This document shows positions 44,423-54,218 of a stretch of 64,000 bases of DNA, piece after piece. The DNA is from Spirochaetota bacterium (GTDB taxonomy: Bacteria > Spirochaetota > UBA4802 > UBA5368), in the NCBI GenBank assembly GCA_004297825.1, contig SCSX01000018.1, positions 30,229-94,228 of the forward strand, given 5' to 3'. A program made the position numbers and the translations under genes. A model generated the notes under the pieces. It saw only the letters and a list, made by a program, of their open reading frames with translations, searched no databases and was not told where the DNA came from. Each line of letters begins with the position of its first letter. Position 1 is the first letter of the stretch.

Positions 44423-46492
44423 CTATTCCACCCTGAACGAGGGGTAGCGATCGACTATGCCCCCCAGGAACGCGAGGACGTTCGCCGCATAATTGTAATA
44501 GCTCGCCATGAAGTTGAAGAGGATGTGCGGCCAGCTTCGGGTGGCGATCAGCGATATCAGACCCGCGAACGAAATGAGGACGGCCCCCAGGCTCAGAAGG
44601 AACAGGAGAAGCAGGTGCGGGAGCGCCACGACGAGCATTCCCACGCCGGTCGCGCGCAGCAATGCCATCCAGCGTGAATTGCGCGCGGGGAATATCACGT
44701 TCAGTTGCAGGGGGTAGTCAATGCTGGACTTGCCGGCATACGGGGGCATTTCCTCGACCACGTCCGCGGCGCAGGCACCTAATGAGATCATGTAGCGGAG
44801 CGTCTTCTCCTGAATCTCGGCGAAATCCTCCTGCCACCTTCCGCCGAAAAGCGTGATCCAAGTATTCACGGCACCCAGGATCATCGTGAGCAGGGTATAG
44901 ATGAACAGGACGATAAAATGCGGGATAAGCGCAATGTAATAAAGGCAGAACAGGCGCAGGAGCGCGCCGATTCTCGAATAGCCCAGCGAATGGTCGATTG
45001 AAAAATTGACCGCTCCCCCCGGGACCGTGTCATGCACCTCGACAGCCGTTTCGGGATGCTCGATATCGTACACGGGACCCGTTCTTTCATTTTCAATATC
45101 GAGTATGGAATCGGGGGCCGCTGCGGTGATTCCGGTCCTGGTACGCAGGGGCCTGTGAGCGATCGTAAAATCTTCCTGCTCGAGCCGGTCGATGTCGATC
45201 TCCGGCAGTTTTTCCGATTCGAACTCGTCCGTGACGAGCCGGGACCCGGCCCCCTCGGGCCTGGTGAGATCGTCGATGCTCAGGCTCGGGTCTATTTCCT
45301 TCAGGTTGAGCTTGATGTCCTCGTCCTCGATGAGGTCGAGCGGCAGGTCGTCCTCCAGGGTGGACTTCAGTTCCTGTTCGCTCAGGTCGTCGATGCTGAG
45401 TCCTGTATCGTCCAGCGTGAGCCTTTCGTCTTCGTCGAGCTCCACGCCCTTTTTAAGTTCTTCTTCCTCTTCGAGGGTAATGTCCAGGGAATCGAGGTCG
45501 ATCGTCGTGCTTTCATCCTCGTCCAGCCTGACGGTCTTTTTCCCGGGCGCGTCTTTCAGGAAATCCTCGTCCATCAGGAAATCTTCGCCGGGACCCGCTT
45601 CCTTGTAGACGGCCTTTCCGCCCGGCTCTTCCTCGAGCTCGATGTCGAGCGTATCGAGGTCGATGGTAATGCTTTCGTCCATATCTGAGGACGGCTTTTT
45701 CGTGGGTTCCCTGGAAAAAATCTCGTCAGTTTTTATCTCGTCGTCGAGGGTGATATCTTCCTGCAATTCGAATTCGTCGAGGTCTGTCTTCGCCTTCGCG
45801 CCCTTCGTCTTTGCCGCGGGGGTGGAATAGGTTACGATATCGTCGAGGTTCAGGTCGTCGTCGGCGGCTGCGGCCTCACCGCCCTTCCTGGCCCTGGGCT
45901 CGGCCGAGACCCCGGCCGGAACCCTTTCATCTTCGTCGAACAAGATGTCATCGAACGCGTCGGCGGACTTTTCCTTGGCGCCTTTGGCAGGCGCCTCCTC
46001 TATTCCCGAGGCAAAATCCTCGAGACTCAGCGGTTCGTCATCCAACTCCTGTTCCGCGGGGCCCGATTTCGGCTTCGCCGATTTCTTCTGACGCGGTTCA
46101 TCGATAAAATCGAATTCATCCCCGGACGCGTCCGCCGGCGTCGCCGTCCTGGAGGGTGCGTCCTCATCGCCGATTACGTCCCCAAGGTCCCTGTCCAGCA
46201 TATCGCTTTCAAACGCCAGGTCGTCTTTTACCGGGGCCTGCGCACCGCGGGCCGAGGGGGGTTCGACGATAAAATCATCTTCCGGGGGCATAACGGCCGT
46301 GCGTTTCCCGGCGGCGGGCGCAGGTGACTCCTCACCGAAGTCGAACGCCCCGGAATCGCCATCCGCATGAATCCTGTTATCGATAATGACGTTCGTGCCG
46401 CATTTCGGGCACGAAAATCCGAATTTTTTGTTTTCGATTTTTTTATCGTCTACCGCGTAAGCCGCGTCGCAGTGGGTGCACCTTACTATCAT
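44423..46492 (-). CDS. MJ0042 zinc-ribbon protein with acidic repeats and DUF4389 membrane domain
   Basis: 689 residues. The N-terminal zinc ribbon has CTHCDAAYAVDDKKI then FSCPKCGTN (four Cys). Residues 45-480 are an acidic low-complexity region with irregular repeats of the form TIDLDSLDI/TIDLDTLDI in Asp/Glu-rich surroundings. The C-terminal 190 residues are a DUF4389-type domain with about four transmembrane helices (YYIALIPHFIVLFIYTLL, GGRWQEDFAEIQEKTLRYMI). This resembles the 'zinc-ribbon + disordered + membrane' layout of some delta-proteobacterial and spirochaetal envelope proteins. Function unknown. Preceded by a DUF4234 gene with a 17-base gap. Confidence 0.8.
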   Translation of the reverse strand: MIVRCTHCDAAYAVDDKKIENKKFGFSCPKCGTNVIIDNRIHADGDSGAFDFGEESPAPAAGKRTAVMPPEDDFIVEPPSARGAQAPVKDDLAFESDMLDRDLGDVIGDEDAPSRTATPADASGDEFDFIDEPRQKKSAKPKSGPAEQELDDEPLSLEDFASGIEEAPAKGAKEKSADAFDDILFDEDERVPAGVSAEPRARKGGEAAAADDDLNLDDIVTYSTPAAKTKGAKAKTDLDEFELQEDITLDDEIKTDEIFSREPTKKPSSDMDESITIDLDTLDIELEEEPGGKAVYKEAGPGEDFLMDEDFLKDAPGKKTVRLDEDESTTIDLDSLDITLEEEEELKKGVELDEDERLTLDDTGLSIDDLSEQELKSTLEDDLPLDLIEDEDIKLNLKEIDPSLSIDDLTRPEGAGSRLVTDEFESEKLPEIDIDRLEQEDFTIAHRPLRTRTGITAAAPDSILDIENERTGPVYDIEHPETAVEVHDTVPGGAVNFSIDHSLGYSRIGALLRLFCLYYIALIPHFIVLFIYTLLTMILGAVNTWITLFGGRWQEDFAEIQEKTLRYMISLGACAADVVEEMPPYAGKSSIDYPLQLNVIFPARNSRWMALLRATGVGMLVVALPHLLLLFLLSLGAVLISFAGLISLIATRSWPHILFNFMASYYNYAANVLAFLGGIVDRYPSFRVE

Positions 46493-46509
46493 CGCATTCT
46501 CCTGATCTC

Positions 46510-46818
46510 TTATCTACCCGGACAATACCTTTCGTTCAAATTGTGCTGGATTATCAGCGGTGAAATAAAGACGAACAGGGGCAGATACCACTTCATCTCC
46601 CTACCGTTAAGCTCTTCCGATTTCTGCATATACTTGAGGTTTATGTAGAACCACCATGCGCCCCCCGTGAAGACGATCAGCAGGATATTGGTGACGGGAT
46701 TGTCGCCAAACGCCCGGCTTACCCTGGCAAGCCACCAGAAATAATACAGGGACACCGTTAAGAGCATGAGGAGGAAAAGAATTACAAGATTGTTCTCGGG
46801 GATATTTTCAATCTTCAT
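46510..46818 (-). CDS. DUF4234 membrane protein
   Basis: 102 residues with three predicted transmembrane helices (about 11-30, 44-60, 78-92). The family pattern YYFWWLARVSRAF followed by WWFYINL is visible. Small integral membrane proteins of unknown function. Located immediately upstream of the MJ0042/DUF4389 gene; probably the same operon. Confidence 0.7.
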   Translation of the reverse strand: MKIENIPENNLVILFLLMLLTVSLYYFWWLARVSRAFGDNPVTNILLIVFTGGAWWFYINLKYMQKSEELNGREMKWYLPLFVFISPLIIQHNLNERYCPGR

Positions 46819-47171
46819 GCGAGCCCTCGACTCGATAGTATAGATTCATTACTAAATATATTAAATGAAAACTTCAATTACTAATTAATATGAACCCGAA
46901 AAACAGGGCGAACCCCGTCCGCACAGGATACAGGTATCTTCCTGCCGGTTTCTATAGTTAATTAACGGAATAATGCCGACGATAACTTACTATTTTTTGC
47001 CGCCCCCCCGCCCTCTTCCGCCGCTGCGCTAACGCTCTCCCCGGGTAAAAAGTTCTTGTTTTTTTATTATCCCGTTCAAGAATATTCAAATCACCCGGGC
47101 GGGTACGCTCACCGTCTTTATATGGAAAAAGCCGACGCCTCTCGCCAATGCACCAATGGAGACTCTCACGA
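46819..47171. other. Divergent intergenic region
   Basis: About 350 bases between the DUF4234 gene and the membrane-TPR gene. It contains AT-rich tracts (46850-46890) and a C-rich stretch near 47003 but no convincing promoter or gene. Confidence 0.4.
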
Positions 47172-50100
47172 ATGAAGTTCCTCAAGGAATTCAGTTATCC
47201 CGATATTTTCCAGCGCCGCATAGTCCTGATTAACTCGTTTTTCGGTTTTTTCCTGCTCGGGATGATCAGCTTCCATTGCGGTTTATTCATCGCGCCCTAT
47301 ACCCCTTATGAATCCGCGGTTAAAACGGTGCTCCTTGCCGTAGTAACCGGCCTGTTCGCCGGCAACCTTGCCGGGAATGTGCTCTTCCGCCTGCCCTATT
47401 ACCGGGTCGTCTTTATAACCGTGGAGATGATATATCTGTCCCTCGCGGGACTCTATTTCTTAAAGTCCGGATTCGCCCAGTCACACCCGGATCCTGTCCT
47501 GTCCTCGTATTTCACGAAACGGCCGCTATTCCTGTTAGCCGCGGCTGTTTTCGCCTTTTTCCCCGGTCTCAAGCTGAACTATTCCCTCAAAGCTGCGACA
47601 GGGGATTACATCGACGAAAAGAGGCCGGTATATTCATATTTGCTTATCCTCGCCCTCGGACTGGCGCTGGGCGCTCTCTTCGCACAGGCGGCAATCCAAT
47701 TCACCGTGCTTTACCCGGCGGCAGCCCTGCTGATCCTTTTCGTATTTTCATCGGCGATGATGGTGAAGACGCCCTATTTCCCGCAACCCATCATGGTTCA
47801 GGACTTCAAGGAGACTCATCGGGAGGTGATTAAATCCGGGGAGGAGGGGGTGCGCAGGGACAGCCTTCTTTTTACCTACCTGAATTTCATCTACATCCTC
47901 ATATACTGCCTCCTGGCATACGAGAGCATCTGTAAATTTTCGGGAGGCTGGCCTTTCGTCAAGGTGCTCTTCCTGGCGATCATGCTCTCATCCATGTGCG
48001 CGGGTTTTGTGTGCGCGCGATTCGTAAAGGCCTCCTTTTGGCATATCTATACCGAGATGCTCTTCCCGGTCCTGTTCCTGATTTTCATGGTGCTCCTGTA
48101 CACGGAAAAGAACGTATCCGCGTCCATGAGCCAATCGCTTTATGCGGCACCCCTGGGCGCATGGCTCGGTTTTTCACTTTATCATACTATCCGGAATATT
48201 GTCACGAACTATGAACATCGGCGCCGATTCCTGATTCTCGACCTGTCGCTCTTCATGCTCCCGTATCCCATACTGCTGGCGTTCCTGTCGGTCGAACTGA
48301 CGAATCTCTGGTTTTTCGTGCTGCTGTACACCATGACGTTATTGAATATCGTTTTCCCCGGCGTTCACCTCATGCAAAGGGCCATTGCGGGGTACAAGAA
48401 ACTCATATATTTCATATTTTCGATTTCGGTCATACCCCTGGTGATCTTCGCGCATCTTTATTTCGGCATTCCCATCGTCGACGGGTTATATGTTCAGTAT
48501 TCTTCCGGATTCGAAGCGCTGCAGGCGATCAACGTCCACCAGGATTTCATAAAACAGCGCGCCCTGGTACGCTTCAACGGGAAGGAAATATTTCTCTGCA
48601 ACGACAGTACGGTGAAGAATTTAAATAGGGCCATGCTCACGGTGCTGTTTTTCTCAAGGGACGCCCGCGACCATGCGCGTCCCGTCCTGGTGCTGGACGG
48701 GACGCAAAGCTTCTATCGCAATCCCATCCTGGGGCAATTTAAATCCATGCGGTGCATCGACTACGTTTCGGACCGGGGGGTGGACTATAACCGCCTGCCG
48801 ATTTCCGGCAGGCAGCTTTACACGGCGGAAAAGACCGAGCTTTTTTCAATTCTCCACCGCGCGGATGACGTATACGAGACTATCTGCGACATACCGAATC
48901 TTTTCGACCAGTCTCAAAATCCAGTCCGCTTCTCCGGCTCGTACTATGGCATGGTGAAAAAGAAGCTCGCCCCCGACGGCCTCTTCGCGCAGGTGTTCTC
49001 GGTGAGCGGGTGCCGGCCCGAGTATTTCGCCTCCGCGTGCCGCGGCATCAAGGAGCATTTTTCCCGAACGGCGGTATTCTTTTTTTCGGATCACCTGCTC
49101 GTACTCGCCGCGAACGATTCCCGAACCCTGGGAATTTCGAAACAGGGAGTTGACAGGGTCGGCACGATCCTGAAAGAGCACCCCGGGATCGCGGCCCTCC
49201 AGCTGAACGAATATCACCTGCTGTCGCACTACCTGACCAATGATGTCACGGCGGTTGCGGATATGGACATCCAGGCGCCCGCCCCTGACCTGCTCGCGGC
49301 AAAGCAATCGGGCGGTATCGATATCGATGGACAGTTGATCGAAGCGTACCTTGGCGGTTCAGCCGGGGCGACCCTGCTTCTCGACACGGATCCGGCGAAT
49401 TTCGAGCTCGCGGGAATCCTCCCCGCGGCCTTAAACCAGAACGAAAAAACGCTCAGTCTGTTAAAGAGGGCGGAGCTCGCGGCCGCACGCATGGAATACG
49501 AAACCGAAACGGAGGCTCTTTCCCAGCTTAAAGCGCTCGCCGAATACAATGCCGACCTGCGCGCGTACTCGGGAAAACTGACCGCATTCAGGGAGGAGTA
49601 TTTCTTCTCAGAGGCGATCAGGTTCGAAAAGGACAAGCGCTGGGAAGAGGCAAGCCGGCTCTACCGCGCCATCCTCAGGATCAATGCAGCGCACTTCGAG
49701 GCGAACTACCGGATGGGAATACTTTCGATCACGCTTCAGAATCTTGACGATGCCTTCAAATTCCTTCAACACGCCATGGAACTCCGGCGCGACGACCCGA
49801 GGGTCCTCTACCAGATGGGCGTGCTCCTGTTTTCAAGCGGGCAGACCACGCAGGCGCTGGAATATTTCACCAGGACACTCGCGCTCAGGGAGAGCCCGGA
49901 ATCTTTGTTCCATTACATGGGGCTCTGCTACGAAAAGCTTGGCCGGCCGGAAGAGGCGAAACCATATTACGAAAAGGCGCTCCTCGCCGACCCGAATGAC
50001 AGCGCCGTGCAGTCAAGTATCGAGCGGATAAGCCAGGCTCTCCAGGCAAGGAGGGTTTTTAAGAAACCCCAGGACCGTAAAAACCAAATGGACGTCGAGC

Positions 50101-50210
50101 AGGACGAAACCATGCCCCTTCCCATAAACCAGACCGCAAAGGACATCCGGCTCAAGGATTCCGAGGTCCCGCCCGAGGAAACGGATCCCGCGAAACAGCC
50201 AAAAAAGTAG
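47172..50210 (+). CDS. Membrane protein with spermidine-synthase-like and TPR domains
   Basis: 1012 residues from the ATG at 47172 (an ATG eight codons earlier is an alternative). Residues 1-460 contain about eleven transmembrane helices. Residues 480-725 match the spermidine/spermine synthase fold in outline (FLCNDSTVKNLNRAMLTVLF, DIPNLFDQSQNPVRFSGSYY, VKKKLAPDGLFAQVFSVSGC), but the glycine-rich SAM-binding loop is replaced by VLDGTQSFYRN, so catalysis is unlikely. Residues 815-950 are TPRs (FEANYRMGILSITLQNLDDA, KPYYEKALLADPND). A charged tail follows. Such fusions are often annotated 'spermidine synthase'; here a scaffold or sensor role is more likely. Confidence 0.72.
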   Translation: MKFLKEFSYPDIFQRRIVLINSFFGFFLLGMISFHCGLFIAPYTPYESAVKTVLLAVVTGLFAGNLAGNVLFRLPYYRVVFITVEMIYLSLAGLYFLKSGFAQSHPDPVLSSYFTKRPLFLLAAAVFAFFPGLKLNYSLKAATGDYIDEKRPVYSYLLILALGLALGALFAQAAIQFTVLYPAAALLILFVFSSAMMVKTPYFPQPIMVQDFKETHREVIKSGEEGVRRDSLLFTYLNFIYILIYCLLAYESICKFSGGWPFVKVLFLAIMLSSMCAGFVCARFVKASFWHIYTEMLFPVLFLIFMVLLYTEKNVSASMSQSLYAAPLGAWLGFSLYHTIRNIVTNYEHRRRFLILDLSLFMLPYPILLAFLSVELTNLWFFVLLYTMTLLNIVFPGVHLMQRAIAGYKKLIYFIFSISVIPLVIFAHLYFGIPIVDGLYVQYSSGFEALQAINVHQDFIKQRALVRFNGKEIFLCNDSTVKNLNRAMLTVLFFSRDARDHARPVLVLDGTQSFYRNPILGQFKSMRCIDYVSDRGVDYNRLPISGRQLYTAEKTELFSILHRADDVYETICDIPNLFDQSQNPVRFSGSYYGMVKKKLAPDGLFAQVFSVSGCRPEYFASACRGIKEHFSRTAVFFFSDHLLVLAANDSRTLGISKQGVDRVGTILKEHPGIAALQLNEYHLLSHYLTNDVTAVADMDIQAPAPDLLAAKQSGGIDIDGQLIEAYLGGSAGATLLLDTDPANFELAGILPAALNQNEKTLSLLKRAELAAARMEYETETEALSQLKALAEYNADLRAYSGKLTAFREEYFFSEAIRFEKDKRWEEASRLYRAILRINAAHFEANYRMGILSITLQNLDDAFKFLQHAMELRRDDPRVLYQMGVLLFSSGQTTQALEYFTRTLALRESPESLFHYMGLCYEKLGRPEEAKPYYEKALLADPNDSAVQSSIERISQALQARRVFKKPQDRKNQMDVEQDETMPLPINQTAKDIRLKDSEVPPEETDPAKQPKK

Positions 50211-50267
50211 GTCCCCCACGGCCGGCATTGACCGACAGGCGTTTTTTAATGTGACATAAAATATATA

Positions 50268-50296
50268 TTGACAATTTGCTCCATATATTAAATTAT
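50268..50296 (+). promoter_or_regulatory. Sigma-70-like promoter of the coiled-coil gene
   Basis: A consensus TTGACA (50268-50273), a 17-base spacer and AATTAT (50291-50296), in an AT-rich region 61 bases upstream of the start at 50357. Confidence 0.6.
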
Positions 50297-50356
50297 TATC
50301 AGTTGGCGCGGAGTCCCTGCGCGCACACACGATATCACCCGATCCTGGAGCTCGCA

Positions 50357-52783
50357 ATGACCTTGAATATCATCACGATGCTCGCGTGCCTTTTGACGAT
50401 CGTGCTTTTCAGAAGGCTCGACCGCTCGAACCTCAAGCTGGTCAAGCTCCGGAGGTACTCCTCGAAAATCTTTTCCGAGTTCCGCAAACTCGCCGACACC
50501 GAGGGCCGTCGTTTCAATGACGCCACCATCGAAATGGACATTCTCATAAAGAAGGCGCACGGCCTTTCCGGAAACCTGCGCGAATCCATCTCCGAGATCG
50601 AAACGAAGATGAAGGGGATAGACGCCGAGAAGACGAGCTTCAAAAAGGTCGAGGAAGATCTGAAGGTGGTATCCAACGCCGCCCGCGACGTAAACCGCCA
50701 GATCGAGTTCATCGCCTCCACGAAAGCCGGTTTCAACGAGATGACGAAGAAGATCGTGAACCTTTCCGAGGGGCTCGCGCGGCTCGAGCGGGAAAGCGCG
50801 GTGCTCATCCAGGCATTCAACGAAAAGGTGCGCGAGCGCTCCCGCGAGCTGGGCGAGGAGATCGCCGTCCAGTTCAACAGGCTCAAGGATTCCGTAAAGG
50901 ACAACGAGTCCGCGCTGCTTAAGGTCACCCAGGAGCGCATCGACTCCCTCATGGGAAGCTTCACGGACTCGCTGCAGCGGATGGAGCAGGGCATAACCAC
51001 TACCGGTGACGCCATCATGGAAACAATCCAGCAGAAGGCAGATTCGGTGGGCCACTCGGTTGACCTCCTGGAAAACCGGGTCGAATCGGCCGAGAAAAAG
51101 GTATTCTCGGAGATCAACGCTAAGATCATGACCCTCGAGAAGGCTATAGACGGCTTCGATCTCACGCTCCAGGAAACCCGCGACCAGGCGCTTTCCGACA
51201 CCCGCGCCGACGTCTCGGATATCAGCCAGAAGATTCAGACGCTCAAGCTGACACTCGCCGATCTCGAGAACAGCGTATTCGCCGATATCAAGGAAAAGAC
51301 CGGCGAGCTCCGCAAGGAGATCTCCGGCTCGGTCGCCGAATTCGGCGCGACGCGCGATTCCCTGTTCGATAAGCTGGACGCCGACATCGAGAAGGTGTAC
51401 GGCAAACTCCGCAACGTTGAGTCGAACATTGACGATTCCAAATCCAAGCTCATCGCTTCCTTCGAAGATGAAGTCGGAAAAATCCGCGTCGAGCTCGACA
51501 ACCTGACCATCCATTCCATTTCGAAGAAGGACGAAATCGTGCGCGCCGCCCGCAGCGAGGCCGAGGACATCAGGAGAAAAATCGAGGATTTCGGCGAGAA
51601 GTACATGGAGATGGAGCGCGGGCTCGCGGAGACCGCCCAGCAGAAGGTGGACAAACTCCAGTCCGAGTACCAGGGCGTCGAGGAACGGTTCGAGCGGCTT
51701 TCCGACAGGCTTTCATCCATGGAAGACCAGCTTAATATTTCAATGACACGCCAGATGGACCGCGTCAAGGACGAGTTCTCGCAGATGGATACCCGACTGG
51801 CGGAGATCCACGGCGAAATCCTGAAATACGAAGAGAGCAAGCAGATCTTCTCGAGGAACGAGGAGATGGTCCGCAAGGTCGAGGAAGCCATACAGCAGTA
51901 TCACGGGGTGATACGCGAGGCCCGGGAGGAGACGAAAAACCTCCAGAAATTCAAGGAGGATTTCGAGCGCTTCAAGGACATGCGCCGCAGCGTTGACAAA
52001 GAGATAAAGGCATACGAGGCGCGCAAGGGCAAGCTGGAGCATTTCGAAAGCCAGCTCACCGGGCTCATCGAGATCACCGACGAGGTGTCCAACCGCGCCG
52101 ATACCCTCGTTCAAAAGACCTCCAGAATCGACCAGGTGAACGCGCGCATCGACGCGCTAGGCCAGAGCTACAACACGCTCGAGTCGCGCATAGCGGATCT
52201 CAACCAGCAGGACGACGCGATACGGAAAAATCTCGAATCGGTGCAGTCCTCGGAGGTGCTTATCAGGACGCTGGAAGGAAAGATCAGCTCGTTCCAGGGC
52301 GCCATCGACCGTGCGGACAAGAAATCCCAAAAGCTCACCCAGTACCTGAAATCGATCGAGGAAAACACGTTGGTCTTGAAGTCGAGGGAGCAGGATATTC
52401 GCGATGTGAAGGACAAGTTCGCCGAGCTCGAAAGCCTATCGGAACACCTTGAACAGCGAATCCTCCAGATCAACGCGATGTCCCACAGGGTCGAAACGAT
52501 GCGCACCGATATCGAAAGCACCGATACGCGGCTCAAGCAGATGTTCGACCAGACCGACAGGAAGATGAAGCAATTCGCCGATTTCCTCCAGGCGGTGGAG
52601 ACAAACAACCCGATCGCGCGTCAAATGAAGGGGGATCCTGCCCTGGGCAAGAACATCAATGAGGGAATGATTAAAACGGTGCGCGACCTCTCATCGAAAG
52701 GATGGACGCCGCTTGACATTTCGAAGAAGCTGCAGATGGACGAACATGCGGTGCGGCTGATCATCAATACCACCACGCTGTAG
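50357..52783 (+). CDS. Giant coiled-coil protein, SpiroCoCo-like
   Basis: 808 residues from the ATG at 50357 with GGAG 8 bases upstream; in-frame codons further up are before the promoter. One N-terminal transmembrane helix (about 3-17), then about 700 residues of heptad-patterned coiled coil rich in E, K, D, R and Q, e.g. ADLENSVFADIKEKTGELRK, interrupted by SIEEN-type breaks. The C-terminal 35 residues form a helix-turn-helix (VRDLSSKGWTPLDISKKLQM). Long anchored coiled-coil proteins with such a terminal HTH are characteristic of spirochaetes (SpiroCoCo family), which supports the phylum assignment. Probably structural; binding partners unknown. Confidence 0.8.
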   Translation: MTLNIITMLACLLTIVLFRRLDRSNLKLVKLRRYSSKIFSEFRKLADTEGRRFNDATIEMDILIKKAHGLSGNLRESISEIETKMKGIDAEKTSFKKVEEDLKVVSNAARDVNRQIEFIASTKAGFNEMTKKIVNLSEGLARLERESAVLIQAFNEKVRERSRELGEEIAVQFNRLKDSVKDNESALLKVTQERIDSLMGSFTDSLQRMEQGITTTGDAIMETIQQKADSVGHSVDLLENRVESAEKKVFSEINAKIMTLEKAIDGFDLTLQETRDQALSDTRADVSDISQKIQTLKLTLADLENSVFADIKEKTGELRKEISGSVAEFGATRDSLFDKLDADIEKVYGKLRNVESNIDDSKSKLIASFEDEVGKIRVELDNLTIHSISKKDEIVRAARSEAEDIRRKIEDFGEKYMEMERGLAETAQQKVDKLQSEYQGVEERFERLSDRLSSMEDQLNISMTRQMDRVKDEFSQMDTRLAEIHGEILKYEESKQIFSRNEEMVRKVEEAIQQYHGVIREAREETKNLQKFKEDFERFKDMRRSVDKEIKAYEARKGKLEHFESQLTGLIEITDEVSNRADTLVQKTSRIDQVNARIDALGQSYNTLESRIADLNQQDDAIRKNLESVQSSEVLIRTLEGKISSFQGAIDRADKKSQKLTQYLKSIEENTLVLKSREQDIRDVKDKFAELESLSEHLEQRILQINAMSHRVETMRTDIESTDTRLKQMFDQTDRKMKQFADFLQAVETNNPIARQMKGDPALGKNINEGMIKTVRDLSSKGWTPLDISKKLQMDEHAVRLIINTTTL

Positions 52784-52814
52784 TTTTCCGCCGGCCGGGC
52801 CCCCCGCAGCCCGG

Positions 52815-53375
52815 CTACTGGGGGGTCTTCTCCTTCAATTTTTCGCGAACCTCTTTCATTATCTCCTCGTCGGACTGCTGCTTGCGCAGCACCACGCGGT
52901 AGCGCACGTCGAAGCGCAGCGGCGGGTTGTAGACGTTCGCCGGGAACTGGAAATTCCAGCGCTGTATGTCCTCGACGATGAGCTTGTCTATTTCCATGAG
53001 ATAGGTGAGCTCCTTGGGGCGCACCTTCGCGATGTGACCGTTATCGGGCCGGATGGATATCGACACGACCCCTTCGCAGAAGTGATCGATCTTGTCAAAC
53101 TTCTTGAGCTCCTCCGCCATGTACTTGTCCCCGCCCGGATCGTCCTGGCGCTTGACCTGGTCCTCATACGCCATCTGGGCGACCGCGTAACGATCCGACG
53201 TCCACAGAACCTTGAACAGCTCGGCGGAATCCTTGTTGACCTTCAGGAATTTTTCTGCCTCGGTTTCGGTCTTCAATTTCGTTTTTTCCGGCTCTCCGGT
53301 TTTCGGCTGCCCGGTTTCGCACCCGGCGGTTGCAAGCGTCGCTGCTGTTAATAAAACCAGAATCCTGCGAATCAT
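52815..53375 (-). CDS. Lipoprotein
   Basis: 186 residues from the ATG at 53375 (AGGT upstream), giving a lipoprotein signal MIRRILVLLTAATLATAGC with lipobox ATAGC; the acylated Cys is residue 19. The frame extends upstream of this start without support. The mature protein is helical and charged (KTGEPEKTKLKTETEAEKFL), followed by a mixed alpha/beta domain with QRWNFQFPANVYNPPLRFDV. C-terminal helix is rich in E/K. No family recognised. Convergent with the coiled-coil gene (31-base gap). Confidence 0.8.
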   Translation of the reverse strand: MIRRILVLLTAATLATAGCETGQPKTGEPEKTKLKTETEAEKFLKVNKDSAELFKVLWTSDRYAVAQMAYEDQVKRQDDPGGDKYMAEELKKFDKIDHFCEGVVSISIRPDNGHIAKVRPKELTYLMEIDKLIVEDIQRWNFQFPANVYNPPLRFDVRYRVVLRKQQSDEEIMKEVREKLKEKTPQ

Positions 53376-53484
53376 CGTAGACCTCTTTCCCGAATTTGTA
53401 TTTGAGTTACGTAGGGCGGAGCATATCGACCTTGAACCGGACATCCCGCACGTGTGACGCCAATACTATACCTGTTACAGGTTA

Positions 53485-54213
53485 TTATTTATTAATAATA
53501 TATTCTTCAATTATTTCTTTAACAAAAGTGGAAAGAGATTTTGAAGAATTACTAGCTTGATTTTTTATTAAATTGTAGAGTTGAACTTCTTCACCTTGCC
53601 AAGTAATATCAAGTCGTCTCGTATCTATCATGGAAATATGATTATAATTATCAGGATGACACCAGTAGCAGTTTAAGCATATTTCAATAGTATTGATATT
53701 TATCCAATTTTCACAATGTTCACATGACCAAGACTTTGCACGATTGCAAGAACTACATAGAAGCATATAATTATGTTCATCATAATTATTGTTTTGATCA
53801 CCAGCAACTTCATAAGGGACTCTATGATCTATTTGAAGATACCTTTTTTCTAATTGGATATTACATATATAGCATTTCCCTTGGTTTTCTTCATATAATT
53901 TATCATGTAGTTCTTTAGGAAATATTTTACGGCCCCCCAATTTACCTTTATTAATTTTATTAAAATCTCCAAATTTGTACGCAGCGATATTTTTCCCATT
54001 TTTTGATTTAATGTAAAAAGTTTCTAAGGGGACACCTGATTCTCTTACATCTCTTGCAGCACGTGGAGGATGATCATAACCATAATCATTTTTTAATTGT
54101 TCGGTAGTAATAAATTCATTCTTAATAATATGGTCAATTACTATCTTGGCCCTTTTATTTGTTATTGATTTTATAAATTTAAGTATATCAGCAGGTATTT
54201 TGTTTTTTTTCAT
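53485..54213 (-). CDS. HNH endonuclease, probable type II restriction enzyme
   Basis: 242 residues. The HNH core begins GKCYICNIQLEKRYLQIDHR and ends NYMLLCSSCNRAKS (about 105-165), with C-x2-C pairs at CYIC and CSSC and catalytic His in DHRVPYE. A further Cys-rich stretch (SCEHCENW, CLNCYWC) may bind a second metal. The N-terminal 80 residues look like a winged-helix specificity region (FITTEQLKNDYGYDHPPRAA). Its stop-to-start spacing with the methylase is 5 bases. Base composition is strongly AT-rich. The target sequence is unknown. Confidence 0.8.
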   Translation of the reverse strand: MKKNKIPADILKFIKSITNKRAKIVIDHIIKNEFITTEQLKNDYGYDHPPRAARDVRESGVPLETFYIKSKNGKNIAAYKFGDFNKINKGKLGGRKIFPKELHDKLYEENQGKCYICNIQLEKRYLQIDHRVPYEVAGDQNNNYDEHNYMLLCSSCNRAKSWSCEHCENWININTIEICLNCYWCHPDNYNHISMIDTRRLDITWQGEEVQLYNLIKNQASNSSKSLSTFVKEIIEEYIINK

Positions 54214-54218
54214 TTTGG

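Noticed and set aside
44147..44677. Plus-strand frame of about 176 codons near the MJ0042 gene
   Set aside because: It runs partly antisense to the DUF4389 domain and partly through an intergenic region without ribosome-binding site or motifs.
46958..47185. Minus-strand frame in the intergenic region before the TPR fusion gene
   Set aside because: No ribosome-binding site, basic low-complexity product, and it overlaps the start of the neighbouring gene.
53724..53918. Short plus-strand frame in the HNH gene
   Set aside because: Antisense to the HNH core; explained by low GC and few stops by chance.
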